Origin: Corynebacterium jeikeium
GTDB taxonomy: Bacteria > Actinomycetota > Actinomycetes > Mycobacteriales > Mycobacteriaceae
Length of the DNA stretch: 64,000 nucleotides
Direction of reading: 5' to 3'
Assembly (NCBI GenBank): GCA_003955985.1
Contig: CP033784.1
Location: forward strand, 1 to 64,000
The position numbers were made by a program, and so were the translations under genes. How positions within the stretch are numbered: position 1 is the stretch's first letter; each line of letters opens with the position of its first letter. Under the pieces are notes generated by a model that worked only from the letters and a program-made list of their open reading frames with translations, did no database searches and was not told where the DNA came from. This document shows positions 46,870-58,203 of the stretch, piece by piece.

Positions 46870-48069
46870 ATGCACATTCGGTATTTGTCCTTGCGGGACT
46901 TCCGCTCCTGGCCGGAGTTGGAAGTCGAGTTCACGCCTGGAATTACCGTATTTACCGGGCAAAATGGCTACGGCAAGACCAATATTGTTGAGGCCGTTGG
47001 ATATCTCTCCACGCTCGGCTCGCATCGAGTGTCTACGGATGCTCCGCTGGTTCGTTCGGGGACCCCGTCGGCACGCATTTCGGCGACGGCAGTCAATGAT
47101 GGCCGCGAGCTGACGGCGCATCTGCTCATCAATCCGCATCGCGCGAATCAAGCGCAGATTAATCGCACGCGGCTGAAGTCTCCGCGGGAGCTGCTGGGGA
47201 TCGTCAAGTCGGTCTTTTTCTCGCCCGAGGATCTCACGCTGGTCAAGGGCGAGCCCGCTTCCCGTCGCCGATACATCGATGATTTGCTCGCTTTACGACG
47301 GCCACTGTCCGCCGGTATCCGCATTCAATATGACAAGATTTTGCGTCAGAAGAATGCGCTGCTGAAGTCGGCGGGCTCGACGCTGCGCCGTGGCTATTCT
47401 TCCTCGGAGGGGCAGGCCGCACTGAGCACGCTGGATACCTGGGATGCGCAATTGGCGCAGGTGGGAGCGGCGTTAATGGCTGCGCGCATGGATTTGATCG
47501 CCGAGCTTTCCGAGCATGTCAGCGAGGCCTATGCCACGCTTGCCCCGCACTCGCGCCCAGCCACGATTGCCTATGCGCCGAAGGTCGACAGCCTGGATGG
47601 CGGGCCATTGCCCAGCGAACCGGAGCTGCTCGAGGCACTGCTGCTGACGAAGATGGCGGAGCGCCGCACCGCGGAGATTGAGCGCGGTTCCTGTCTCGTT
47701 GGTCCGCATCGCGATGATCTCGACCTCATTCTCGGCAATGACCCCGCCAAGGGCTTTGCTAGCCACGGCGAAACCTGGTCTTTTGCACTCGCGCTGCGTC
47801 TCGGCGCGTACTTTTTGCTCCGGGCCGATGGACCCGACCCGATTTTGGTGCTTGACGACGTGTTTGCGGAGCTCGACCGGCATCGTCGGGAAGCTCTCAT
47901 GGAAATCGCGCAGCAGGCTGAGCAGGTGTTGATCACCTCGGCGGTGGGGGAGGAGTTGCCTCAGGCACTGGTCGAGGATTCTTCTGTCACTCATCACACG
48001 GTGACGGTGGCGCAGACTGAGCAGGGGAGAATCTCACTGCTGGATGAAAACCCAGTCGCGGAAGAGTGA
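46870..48069 (+). CDS. recF: DNA replication/repair protein RecF
   Basis: 399 aa. SMC-like ATPase: Walker A in [22 protein letters not shown], signature region [19 protein letters not shown] and Walker [19 protein letters not shown]. It helps load RecA at gaps with RecO/RecR. The stop overlaps the start of the DUF721 gene by 4 nt. Confidence 0.96.
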   Translation: MHIRYLSLRDFRSWPELEVEFTPGITVFTGQNGYGKTNIVEAVGYLSTLGSHRVSTDAPLVRSGTPSARISATAVNDGRELTAHLLINPHRANQAQINRTRLKSPRELLGIVKSVFFSPEDLTLVKGEPASRRRYIDDLLALRRPLSAGIRIQYDKILRQKNALLKSAGSTLRRGYSSSEGQAALSTLDTWDAQLAQVGAALMAARMDLIAELSEHVSEAYATLAPHSRPATIAYAPKVDSLDGGPLPSEPELLEALLLTKMAERRTAEIERGSCLVGPHRDDLDLILGNDPAKGFASHGETWSFALALRLGAYFLLRADGPDPILVLDDVFAELDRHRREALMEIAQQAEQVLITSAVGEELPQALVEDSSVTHHTVTVAQTEQGRISLLDENPVAEE

Positions 48070-48737
48070 CGGGTATGGTCGAGAACATGGAGCCGGATAA
48101 CTCACCGGAAGAAGAAAAGGACCTGATCAGCGACGCTTTCTTCCGCATGCGCGATGCCGCTAAGGAGGGCGGTCACAAGTTACCGAATCTCCAGCGGCCA
48201 CCGAAGAAGAAGGGCTCGTGGTCTGGCCTCGATAGCCGTGTGCCTGTGAAGGCCGCGGAGGGGATTGTTGCGGACGTCGATAAGCAGCGGGCAGCGCAAG
48301 CAGTGGTACGAGATCGTGCCGGTACGGTGATTTCGCCGAGCTTATTGAAGGAGGCGGGGATTCGGCTGTACCGGAAATATGACCGTCGACCTGCGCCGAT
48401 TGGTGCGGTGCTGAATAAGGCAGTAGTTGATCGCGGCTGGCAGATCCATATTGCCCACGGTGTGATCATGACGGAGTGGGATTCGATGGTCGGCAAGGTT
48501 GTCGCGGAACACTCCCAGGTCAAGGAGTTCAAGGACGGCACTTTGGTGGTCGAGTGCCAATCGACAGCATGGGCAACACAGCTGCGGCTAGCACAGCGAC
48601 AGGTTTTGAAGTCGATTGCGGAACGCGTCGGGGATGGAGTGGTTGAGGAAATTAAGGTGCTTGGGCCAAAAGCGCCGAATTGGCGCAAGGGCAAATTGCA
48701 CATCGAGGGCCGAGGACCGCGTGATACTTACGGGTAA
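48066..48737 (+). CDS. DUF721 (DciA-like) protein
   Basis: 223 aa from GTG 48066, overlapping recF. A polar N-terminus (1-100) is followed by the DUF721 domain (about 105-195): [47 protein letters not shown]. DciA proteins load or regulate DnaB where DnaC/DnaI are absent; the mycobacterial homologue (Rv0004) lies at the same place. This fits with dnaB being in the same window. Confidence 0.9.
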   Translation: MTGMVENMEPDNSPEEEKDLISDAFFRMRDAAKEGGHKLPNLQRPPKKKGSWSGLDSRVPVKAAEGIVADVDKQRAAQAVVRDRAGTVISPSLLKEAGIRLYRKYDRRPAPIGAVLNKAVVDRGWQIHIAHGVIMTEWDSMVGKVVAEHSQVKEFKDGTLVVECQSTAWATQLRLAQRQVLKSIAERVGDGVVEEIKVLGPKAPNWRKGKLHIEGRGPRDTYG

Positions 48738-51064
<2,327 letters not shown>

Positions 51065-51066
<2 letters not shown>

Positions 51067-51096
51067 GCCGATACCAAGTCTGGTTATCGGCTTGTC
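51065..51096 (+). terminator. Hairpin at the gyrB stop codon
   Basis: A perfect 9-bp inverted repeat, AAGCCGATA (51065-51073) and TATCGGCTT (51085-51093), starts inside the stop codon; the T-run is short. Confidence 0.6.
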
Positions 51097-51140
51097 GGTT
51101 CCCCTGACAAAACCTCCGTTCAGCCATTAATGTTTATGAA

Positions 51141-52037
51141 ATGGAAGATACTCGGGGAAGCATGGTCAACGGGGAACCGCCAGTCGAGCCACGTATTGTG
51201 CAGGAGACATTGCCAGATGGCTCCGTGACCCCGATGGCGCTTCGGTTTCCCGAAGGTTCGCCTCGGGGCATTGTCGTTATTTGGCCGGGCTTTGGCATGG
51301 GTGCTCGCTACTACCGGCCGATTGCCCAAGAGTTACAGCGTCGAGGTTTTTGCGTCCTGACCTCGGAGTTGCGCGGCCAGGGTAACCAAACTGCGGTGGC
51401 CACCCGCCGTCACAATTGGGGCTACCAGGATCTCGCGTCGGTGGATTATCCCTTGGCGGTGGCTTGTGCTCGGAAGGAATTCGACCATCTGGCAGCAGGG
51501 GAGAAGCTTCCCGTTTATTTGCTGTGTCATTCCATGGGCGGCCAGATTGCTTCTCTGTATTTGGCCCGACCGGAAGCGGATGTGGCCGGCGTGGTGATGG
51601 TCGGATCCGGCACCCCGCACTATAGGTGTTTTACTGGCAACGAGTACAAGCGGCTTCGTTACGGTGCACCATTTATGCAGGTGGTATCCCAGATTTTGGG
51701 TTATTGGCCGGCAGGCAGGTTCGATGTGGCTGGTTACGGTCGGCAGGCTCGCAATCATGTGGTGGAGTGGGCGCGCTTCTCGCGCACGGGCTTTCTGCGA
51801 CCACGGGGTGCAGACATCGACTATGCCGCTGAGATGCCGAAAGTAACTACCCCAGCGTTATTGCTGAACTGTGGCGGTGACCGTGATTGCCCAGCGGAAT
51901 CTGCGCAAGCGCTAGCTCGGATGTTGCCTAAGTCTGCGAAGTACGAGTTCATTGAGCAGCGCCTTGGCCATAATCGGTGGGCGCGTGAGCCACAGGCTGT
52001 GGTTGACCGTTTCGAGCGATTTATCGAGGAGAATTAA
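51141..52037 (+). CDS. Alpha/beta hydrolase (monoacylglycerol lipase/lysophospholipase-like)
   Basis: 298 aa; the ATG at 51162, with GGGGAA upstream, is an alternative start. The nucleophile elbow is in YLLCHSMGGQIASLYL (H-S-M-G), and the catalytic His is probably in EQRLGHNRWAREP near the C-terminus. There is no signal peptide. The pattern resembles serine aminopeptidase S33/lysophospholipase-type hydrolases acting on acyl-glycerols. The gene for an exported phospholipase C follows 41 bp downstream, which would make a lipid-using pair; this link is inference. Confidence 0.82.
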   Translation: MEDTRGSMVNGEPPVEPRIVQETLPDGSVTPMALRFPEGSPRGIVVIWPGFGMGARYYRPIAQELQRRGFCVLTSELRGQGNQTAVATRRHNWGYQDLASVDYPLAVACARKEFDHLAAGEKLPVYLLCHSMGGQIASLYLARPEADVAGVVMVGSGTPHYRCFTGNEYKRLRYGAPFMQVVSQILGYWPAGRFDVAGYGRQARNHVVEWARFSRTGFLRPRGADIDYAAEMPKVTTPALLLNCGGDRDCPAESAQALARMLPKSAKYEFIEQRLGHNRWAREPQAVVDRFERFIEEN

Positions 52038-52078
52038 GCGGCAGTTCGCCGGCTGGTAATCTGCGCTTCTTAACGTAG

Positions 52079-54037
52079 ATGCCTATGGCAACTTCACCTA
52101 AAAATATATCTGAATTTTCCCGTCGGCACTTCCTGCAGACCGCCGCTGGAGTCGGTGCTGTCACCGCTGCGAGCACGCTGCTGCCGCCATCGTTGCTCCA
52201 TGCACTCGCGCAGCCCCGACCGGCTGGCTCCCTCGACCAGGTTGAGCACGTTGTCGTGTTGATGCAGGAAAACCGCTCTTTTGATCACTACTTCGGCACG
52301 CTCCGAGGTGTGCGGGGGTACAACGACAATTCCGCTTTGCCGGGCGTTTTCAACCAGAGTGGGGTCAGTCCATACCTGATTCGCAACGCCGCTAATCGCG
52401 GTGATCTCTCGGTGGAGTACATTGCAAGTTTGCCGCACGGTTGGGAAGACGGGCAGGTTGCACTAAATGGCGGCCGCTGTAACGGCTGGATCGAGGCCAA
52501 GGGTAAGGGCACGATGGCCTGTTATGACCGCCAGGACATCGCGTTCCAATTCGCTCTCGCAGAGACGTTCACTATCTGCGATGGTTACTTTTCCTCGATG
52601 CCTACGTCGACAAGCCCGAACCGCAACTACCTGTTTTCAGGTGATACCCGAAGGGAACCGTGGGGGACTGGAGCGGTTGGCAATGCGGCGTACGAGCCGA
52701 CGCACCCGGGGTACAGGTGGCGCACGTATGCCGAGGATCTCTCGGCGGCTGGGGTGCCATGGCGCGTTTACCAGGAGTGGGATAACTACACGGACAACAA
52801 CCTGGATTTCTTCGCCGCGTTTCGAAATATTGGCCGCAAGGTCATTCGTGAGGCCGGGCTGCCTGGGCTCGACATGACGGGTTTCCACGAGAAGCTGCTG
52901 GAACTGGGCGATGGGATGCCGCCAACTGCAGAGCAGCAGGAGATGGTCGACCGCCTGAATGCCGCTGTGGAGAAGCTGCCTGAGGCGGAACGGGATCTCT
53001 ATGATCGCGCGCTGGACCGCCGCCAGCCGGGCACGCTAACCGACGCTTTCCGACGGGATGTTGAATCCGGGCAGCTGCCAAAGGTGTCCTGGATTGTGCC
53101 TTCGTCTGCGGAAAGCGAGCACCCGGGAGCGTCCTCGCCGATTCAGTCGGCGAATATCACTTACCGCCTGTTGGATGCGTTGGCCTCCAACCCGGAGGTG
53201 TGGGCCAAGACCGTCTTCCTGATTAACTTTGACGAGTTTGATGGTTACTTCGACCATGTGGTGCCGCCGTTGCCGCCGAAGAATGAGCCGGGGGAGTGGT
53301 ACCTGGGCAAGCCGAAGGGGCTCGGTTTCCGCGTCCCGATGACTGTCATTTCACCGTGGTCGGTGGGTGGTTTGGTGTCCTCAGAGGTCTTCGATCACAC
53401 TTCGGTGATCCGTTTCCTGGAGCAAGTCACCGGCGTGAGCTGCGGAAATATCACTGATTGGCGTCGTCGGGTATGTGGTGATTTGGTATCCACACTGGAC
53501 TTCTCGGCGTCTACGGGAATGCAGCTTCCAGAGCAGCCGGGACCAGCGCCGGAGTTTGTGAAGCGCTGGGAGGCGGAGCCGGCCGGTGACTATCCTGTGC
53601 AGGAGTCCGAGCAGGCGACCGCGCTGCCGACACCGTACCGGCTGCACGCCTACCTCAAAGACGGCAATCTTGTACTGGTCAATGACGGTTCCCGTGAGGC
53701 TGTTTTTGCTGTTTACAGTGGCAATAGGGTGGAGCATCACACGGTGCTCGGTACGTTAGAGCTGCGAATTGGACTCCTGGAGCGCGAACTTACCGTGTGC
53801 GGCCCGGACCGCTTCCTGCGTGTATTCAGCAAGACGGCGAAGGCGTTGCCGGAAGTCACTTTGGAGCACGCGGCGGGACGTGTTCTGGTTGGCGGGCAAG
53901 ACCGGACGGCTGATTATGTCCGTGATGGCTGGTACGAGGTCGAGCTGACTGAAGGTGAGGCCACGGCGTATTACACGGGCCGGCTGGAGTCCGGCAATCG
54001 CATTCCGACGAGCCCGTTTACCCGAAAGGGTGACTAG
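52079..54037 (+). CDS. plcC: Tat-exported phospholipase C (phosphoesterase family)
   Basis: 652 aa; ATG 52085 is an alternative start. A twin-arginine signal S-R-R-H-F-L-Q at 14-20 precedes AAGVGAVTAASTLL. The phosphoesterase domain has HVVVLMQENRSFDHYFGTLRGVRG and FLINFDEFDGYFDHVVPPLPP. The C-terminal part (about 490-640) looks like the paired beta domains of bacterial PLC-type enzymes (DUF756). Related enzymes of mycobacteria and Pseudomonas split phosphatidylcholine or sphingomyelin and can act on host membranes. The symbol is by similarity only. Confidence 0.87.
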   Translation: MPMATSPKNISEFSRRHFLQTAAGVGAVTAASTLLPPSLLHALAQPRPAGSLDQVEHVVVLMQENRSFDHYFGTLRGVRGYNDNSALPGVFNQSGVSPYLIRNAANRGDLSVEYIASLPHGWEDGQVALNGGRCNGWIEAKGKGTMACYDRQDIAFQFALAETFTICDGYFSSMPTSTSPNRNYLFSGDTRREPWGTGAVGNAAYEPTHPGYRWRTYAEDLSAAGVPWRVYQEWDNYTDNNLDFFAAFRNIGRKVIREAGLPGLDMTGFHEKLLELGDGMPPTAEQQEMVDRLNAAVEKLPEAERDLYDRALDRRQPGTLTDAFRRDVESGQLPKVSWIVPSSAESEHPGASSPIQSANITYRLLDALASNPEVWAKTVFLINFDEFDGYFDHVVPPLPPKNEPGEWYLGKPKGLGFRVPMTVISPWSVGGLVSSEVFDHTSVIRFLEQVTGVSCGNITDWRRRVCGDLVSTLDFSASTGMQLPEQPGPAPEFVKRWEAEPAGDYPVQESEQATALPTPYRLHAYLKDGNLVLVNDGSREAVFAVYSGNRVEHHTVLGTLELRIGLLERELTVCGPDRFLRVFSKTAKALPEVTLEHAAGRVLVGGQDRTADYVRDGWYEVELTEGEATAYYTGRLESGNRIPTSPFTRKGD

Positions 54038-54050
54038 GCCCTGTCCCCGG

Positions 54051-54389
54051 CTAAGTGCCACCTTTGACTAGCTCCCACGTCTCTGCGAATGACAGCTCTT
54101 CGCCGTTGGTGGTGAGGAGTATGTGTGCAAGTAGTGCGCCCAGTGCGGTGTTGCCAAAACTTAGTGGTTTCACGTGAAACGTTGCGTAAGCGACCGCCTG
54201 CGCTGCCGCAGAAATCGCGGGAAAGCTACGGTGACCAGCAATGACTCCTGAGCTGGCGGCGACAATAGCGCTGATTGTCCACGGCCTCGCAAGTGTAGCG
54301 TCGGCCAATTCCGGCACTGTGGCCACCAGTTCATCGGTAGCCGCCAGGATAGCGGCCTCGCTGAGAGGCTGAATCTGGGGCGCGCTCAT
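54051..54389 (-). CDS. Doc/Fic-like toxin with a degenerate catalytic motif
   Basis: 112 aa. It overlaps the upstream RHH antitoxin gene by 4 nt (ATGA), the classic toxin-antitoxin layout. The C-terminal part K74-P-L-S-F-G79-N80 followed by TALGALLAHILLTTNGEEL resembles the Doc/Fic motif H-P-F-x-D-G-N-x-R-T-A followed by a helix ending NG. The catalytic His is replaced by Lys and the Arg is missing. AMPylation or phosphorylation activity is therefore doubtful. The family link is moderate and needs a profile search. A parS-like palindrome overlaps codons 70-75. Confidence 0.6.
   Translation of the reverse strand: MSAPQIQPLSEAAILAATDELVATVPELADATLARPWTISAIVAASSGVIAGHRSFPAISAAAQAVAYATFHVKPLSFGNTALGALLAHILLTTNGEELSFAETWELVKGGT
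54166..54181. other. parS-like palindrome inside the Doc-like gene
   Basis: GGTTTCACGTGAAACG: the 14-bp core GTTTCACGTGAAAC is identical to parS and only the two outer bases differ from TGTTTCACGTGAAACA. It is about 9 kb from oriC on the side opposite to parAB. Confidence 0.75.
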
Positions 54390-54613
54390 TCTTGTACTCC
54401 GCGGGGCCTTGGGGAGCTCAACTTTCGCAGCAGCGCCATGTCGGTATCAATTACGCTTGCCGTAATTTCCCGGGCCTGACCTTGTTGAAGGGCTCTCGTG
54501 GCGGCGGATTCGATGGCGCGAATGACGGCCTCGTGTTTAGACACGCCCTCCATGTGCGCCAGCAGAGCCAAGGCGGTGTCCTGTTCTTTCGTGAGCCTCA
54601 AGGTCATCGCCAT
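54386..54613 (-). CDS. Ribbon-helix-helix (CopG-type) antitoxin
   Basis: 75 aa from ATG 54613 (MAMTLRLTKEQ); ATG 54607 is also in frame. Short beta strand MTLRLTKEQDTAL, then two helices with GVSKHEAVIRAIESAATR, the RHH fold, and a C-terminal part for toxin binding. It is first in a two-gene operon with the Doc-like gene and probably represses that operon. It is divergent from gyrA. Confidence 0.8.
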   Translation of the reverse strand: MAMTLRLTKEQDTALALLAHMEGVSKHEAVIRAIESAATRALQQGQAREITASVIDTDMALLRKLSSPRPRGVQE

Positions 54614-54794
54614 CGCATTTGCTCCCTGCTATCTAACTGCGCTTCTTAACTGCGCTAGTTTGTTTCTCGCTATCAGGCCTAAAACCCAGATTTGATACCA
54701 CAATGGTATCGAAAAGTTGCACACGGCGTCGTAAAGCGGGCTCTAAAGCCCTGTAGAATGGATGCGAACCTCTTTTAAGTAAAGGAAGCAGTCA

Positions 54795-57398
54795 TTGAGC
54801 GACGATAACAACAACGACGGCTCATCTTTCGGAAGTGGAGTATTGGGCCACCAGGTTCGCCCGATCGACATCAATGAAGAGATGCAGTCGAGCTATATCG
54901 ACTACGCCATGAGCGTGATTGTTGGCCGTGCGCTGCCGGAGATCCGTGATGGTCTCAAGCCGGTGCACCGCCGCATTCTCTACGCCATGTTCGACAACGG
55001 CTACCGCCCGGAGCGCGGCTATGTGAAGTCCGCAAAGCCGGTTTCGGACACGATGGGTAACTACCACCCGCACGGCGACATCGCTATTTACGGCACCATG
55101 GTGCGCATGGCGCAGCCGTGGTCCATGCGCTATCCGCTTGTCGACGGTCAGGGTAACTTCGGCTCCCGCGGTGACGACGGCCCCGCAGCTATGCGTTACA
55201 CCGAGGCCCGTCTGACGCCGTTGGCCATGGAAATGGTGCGCGACATTCGCGAAAACACCGTCGATTTCCAGCCGAACTACGACGGTCGTACGACAGAGCC
55301 GGTTATTCTGCCGTCGCGTGTCCCGCAGCTGTTGATGAACGGCTCTGGCGGTATTGCCGTCGGTATGGCCACCAATATCCCACCGCACAACCTGCGTGAG
55401 GTCGCGGATGCCATCAACTGGTGCCTGGACAACCCGGAAGCGGATGAAAAGACCACGCTGGATGCGGTCATGGAGCGCATCAAGGGCCCGGATTTCCCAA
55501 CTGCCGCCCAAATTGTCGGCGACAAGGGCATCAAGGAGGCCTACACCACCGGCCGTGGTTCGATTCGCATGCGCGGTGTGACCTCGATTGAGCAGGAGGG
55601 CACCCGTCAGTCGATTGTCATCACTGAGCTGCCGTACCAGGTCAACCCGGACCGCATGATTGCCAACATCGCGGATCAGGTCAAGGATGGTCGTCTGCAG
55701 GGCATTGCCTCGATTGATGATGAATCCGACCTGAAGTGGGGCATGCGTATCGTCGTCAAGCTCAAGCGCGACGCCGTACCGCGTGTGGTGCTGAACAACC
55801 TGTACAAGCACTCCCAGCTGCAGACCAGATTCGGTGCGAACATGCTCGCCATCGTCGACGGTGTGCCGCGTACGCTGCGCATTGACCAGATGGTGACGCT
55901 GTATGTCGCCCACCAGATTGAGGTCATCGTTCGACGGACCCAGTTCCGCCTGGACGAGAAGGAAAAGCGCGCCCATATCCTGCGTGGCCTGGTCAAGGCC
56001 CTGGATATGTTGGACGAGGTCATCGCCCTGATTCGCCGGTCTGCCACGGTTGATACCGCGCGCACGGGCCTGATGGGTCTGCTCGAAATCGACGAGATTC
56101 AGGCTGACGCCATTTTGGCGATGCAGCTGCGTCGTCTGGCTGCTCTGGAGCGCCAGAAGATCATTGACGAGTTGGCTGAGATCGAGCTCGAGATCGCCGA
56201 CCTGAAGGACATCCTGGCCAAGCCGGAGCGTCAGCGCGCCATCGTTAAGGAAGAGCTGGGCGAGGTAGTGGAGAAGTACGGCGATGACCGTCGTACCCAG
56301 ATTGTGGCCGCTGAGGGCGACGTCACCGAAGAGGACCTCATCGCCCGCGAAAACGTGGTTGTGACCATTACTTCCACGGGCTACGCCAAGCGCACCAAGG
56401 TCGATGCCTACAAGGCCCAGCGCCGTGGTGGCAAGGGCGTGCGCGGTGCGGACCTGAAGCAGGACGACATTGTCCGCCACTTCTTCGTCTGCTCCACGCA
56501 CGACTGGATTCTGTTCTTCACCAACAAGGGTCGCGTCTACCGTCTCAAGGCTTACGAACTGCCGGAGGCCACTCGTGCCGCCCGCGGCCAGCATGTCGCC
56601 AATCTGCTGGAGTTCCAGCCGGAGGAGCGCATCGCCGAGGTGCTGCAGATTCAGAGCTACCAGGACAGCCCGTACCTGGTGCTGGCCACCAGCGAGGGCA
56701 AGGTCAAGAAGTCTCGCCTGGAGGACTACGAGTCCGCTCGTTCCGCTGGCCTGATTGCCATCAACCTGCGCGAAGGCGACTCCCTCATCGGTGCCCGTCT
56801 GTGCTCTGCTGACGATGACCTGCTGCTCGTCTCCGAGCGCGGCCAGGCTATCCGCTTCACCGCCTCCGACGACGCGCTGCGCCCGATGGGCCGCGCCACT
56901 GCCGGTGTCCAGGGCATGCGCTTCAAGGGCGACGACAAGCTGCTCAGCATGGTCGTGGTCGAGGAAGAGCACAACCTGCTGGTCGCAACGACCGGCGGCT
57001 TCGGCAAGAAGACCAAGCTCAGCGAGTACACCCCGCAGAACCGCGGCGGTATGGGCGTGCTGACGCTCAAGTACGACCCGAAGCGTGGTCCGCTGATGGG
57101 CGCCCTGGTGGTCGACAACGACGACGAAATCTTCGCTGTCACCTCCGCCGGCGACATCATCCGCACCAACGTCAACGAGATTCGCGCCACCTCGCGTGCC
57201 ACCAAGGGCGTGCGCCTGGTCAACCTCGCTGACGGTGTGGAACTGCTGGCTATCGACCGCAACGTCGAAGATGAGGGCGAGGAGACCGCTTCTAAGGTCT
57301 CTGAGGCCGGAACGCTGGACGTAGTCCCGAAGCGCACCGGCGCCACCAAGAGCACCGGTGCTGCCGAGTCCGGTGACTCGGAGGCGGAGAAGGAGTAA
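54795..57398 (+). CDS. gyrA: DNA gyrase subunit A with two quinolone-resistance-type substitutions
   Basis: 867 aa from TTG 54795 with AAGGAAG upstream. The breakage-reunion domain has catalytic Tyr in [10 protein letters not shown]; six GyrA-box repeats follow, with QRRGGKGV as the box. The quinolone-resistance region reads HPHGD-I96-A-I-Y-G100-T; E. coli positions 83 and 87 are normally Ser and Asp, and corynebacterial wild types have Ser and Asp there. Both changes are single-base (AGC to ATC, GAC to GGC) and are of the type linked with high fluoroquinolone resistance in C. striatum and C. amycolatum. The C-terminal tail is acidic. Confidence 0.97.
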   Translation: MSDDNNNDGSSFGSGVLGHQVRPIDINEEMQSSYIDYAMSVIVGRALPEIRDGLKPVHRRILYAMFDNGYRPERGYVKSAKPVSDTMGNYHPHGDIAIYGTMVRMAQPWSMRYPLVDGQGNFGSRGDDGPAAMRYTEARLTPLAMEMVRDIRENTVDFQPNYDGRTTEPVILPSRVPQLLMNGSGGIAVGMATNIPPHNLREVADAINWCLDNPEADEKTTLDAVMERIKGPDFPTAAQIVGDKGIKEAYTTGRGSIRMRGVTSIEQEGTRQSIVITELPYQVNPDRMIANIADQVKDGRLQGIASIDDESDLKWGMRIVVKLKRDAVPRVVLNNLYKHSQLQTRFGANMLAIVDGVPRTLRIDQMVTLYVAHQIEVIVRRTQFRLDEKEKRAHILRGLVKALDMLDEVIALIRRSATVDTARTGLMGLLEIDEIQADAILAMQLRRLAALERQKIIDELAEIELEIADLKDILAKPERQRAIVKEELGEVVEKYGDDRRTQIVAAEGDVTEEDLIARENVVVTITSTGYAKRTKVDAYKAQRRGGKGVRGADLKQDDIVRHFFVCSTHDWILFFTNKGRVYRLKAYELPEATRAARGQHVANLLEFQPEERIAEVLQIQSYQDSPYLVLATSEGKVKKSRLEDYESARSAGLIAINLREGDSLIGARLCSADDDLLLVSERGQAIRFTASDDALRPMGRATAGVQGMRFKGDDKLLSMVVVEEEHNLLVATTGGFGKKTKLSEYTPQNRGGMGVLTLKYDPKRGPLMGALVVDNDDEIFAVTSAGDIIRTNVNEIRATSRATKGVRLVNLADGVELLAIDRNVEDEGEETASKVSEAGTLDVVPKRTGATKSTGAAESGDSEAEKE

Positions 57399-57402
57399 GC
57401 GC

Positions 57403-57735
57403 ATGGCCGAAACTAACTTGGTAGTCGACAAGGTGAGCCCCTGGTCCGCCATGCGCATTACGGCGGCCACTGGTTTCATTTGCTTCCTCGTCTGGCTTGC
57501 CGCGGTTGGCCTGCTCTACCTCTTGCTCTCCGGGATGGGATTGCTCGCTCCGATTAGTGAAATGGTCGGCGGGGAGGATTCCATCAGCGCGGGTCTCGTC
57601 CTTGGCCTGGCGGCCGCTGTAGGAGCGCTGTGGTGGGTGCTGTCGATTGGGCTCATGGCTCTCGGCGCGGTCATCTACAACGCTTGCGGCGGTCTCGTCG
57701 GAGGTCTCAAAATTTCGCTTGCCGACGACGACTAG
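57403..57735 (+). CDS. DUF3566 membrane protein (Rv0007-like)
   Basis: 110 aa from ATG 57403, 4 nt after gyrA, with AAGGAG overlapping the gyrA end. Two membrane helices (about 20-45 and 65-95); the DUF3566 pattern KVSPWSAMRITAATGF...YNACGGLVGGLKISL is present. The order gyrA - DUF3566 - tRNA-Ile - tRNA-Ala is conserved in Corynebacteriales. Function unknown. Confidence 0.92.
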   Translation: MAETNLVVDKVSPWSAMRITAATGFICFLVWLAAVGLLYLLLSGMGLLAPISEMVGGEDSISAGLVLGLAAAVGALWWVLSIGLMALGAVIYNACGGLVGGLKISLADDD

Positions 57736-57755
57736 GCTGCCTAGCCTCCCGCTGG

Positions 57756-57788
57756 CCCCGGTGTCACCCCCGTTCGGTGGCTCCGGGG
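57756..57788 (+). terminator. GC-rich hairpin after the gyrA operon
   Basis: CCCCGG (57756-57761) pairs with CCGGGG (57783-57788), continued inside by CACC/GGTG; no T-run. The DNA from 57789 to 57938 has no gene and should include the tRNA promoter. Confidence 0.5.
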
Positions 57789-57938
57789 TCGCGTTGGTTC
57801 AGAGGTGTTTTCAGTGATCTGGTTATGGAGTAGCCGTAATGACTACTTAATGACTACTTTTTAACTCAATATTTAGGCCTCTGACCAGGCGATTTGTGAA
57901 GTGTCATGGTTACGGGTTAAGTTATATCTCGTTCCACG

Positions 57939-58012
57939 GGGCCTATAGCTCAGGCGGTTAGAGCACTTCGCTGATAACGAAGGGGTCGGAGGTTCAAGTC
58001 CTCCTAGGCCCA
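57939..58012 (+). tRNA. ileT: tRNA-Ile (GAT)
   Basis: 74 nt. Acceptor GGGCCTA/TAGGCCC, D-arm TAGCTCAGGCGGTTAGAGC, anticodon loop CTGATAA with GAT at 57973-57975, T-arm GGAGGTTCAAGTCCTCC. CCA is not encoded. Confidence 0.97.
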
Positions 58013-58043
58013 CTGCCGAACAAGGTATAATTGCTCGGTGTAC

Positions 58044-58116
58044 GGGGCTTTAGCTCAATTGGTAGAGCACCTGCTTTGCAAGCAGGAGGTCAGGGGTTCG
58101 ATTCCCCTAAGCTCCA
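58044..58116 (+). tRNA. alaT: tRNA-Ala (TGC)
   Basis: 73 nt. Acceptor GGGGCTT/AAGCTCC with the G3-U70 identity pair, anticodon TGC at 58077-58079, T-arm with GGTTCGATTCC. CCA is not encoded. Confidence 0.97.
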
Positions 58117-58124
58117 CAAGGAAC

Positions 58125-58157
58125 AAAATCCCCCGGTCGTAAGGCCGGGGGATTTTT
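58125..58157 (+). terminator. Intrinsic terminator of the tRNA operon
   Basis: Perfect 10-12-bp stem AAATCCCCCGG / CCGGGGGATTT with an 8-nt loop and a T-run (GATTTTT). Confidence 0.93.
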
Positions 58158-58203
58158 GCGTTTTGGGGATGTAGAAGGGGAGGGGGCAAGAACGCCGAGT
58201 TAC

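Noticed and set aside
54822..57479. Very long open frame (885 codons) antisense to gyrA
   Set aside because: It is a by-product of the high third-position GC of gyrA; the predicted protein has no recognisable fold and the gyrA frame is certain. The same holds for the 867-codon frame opposite leuS at 14933-17536.
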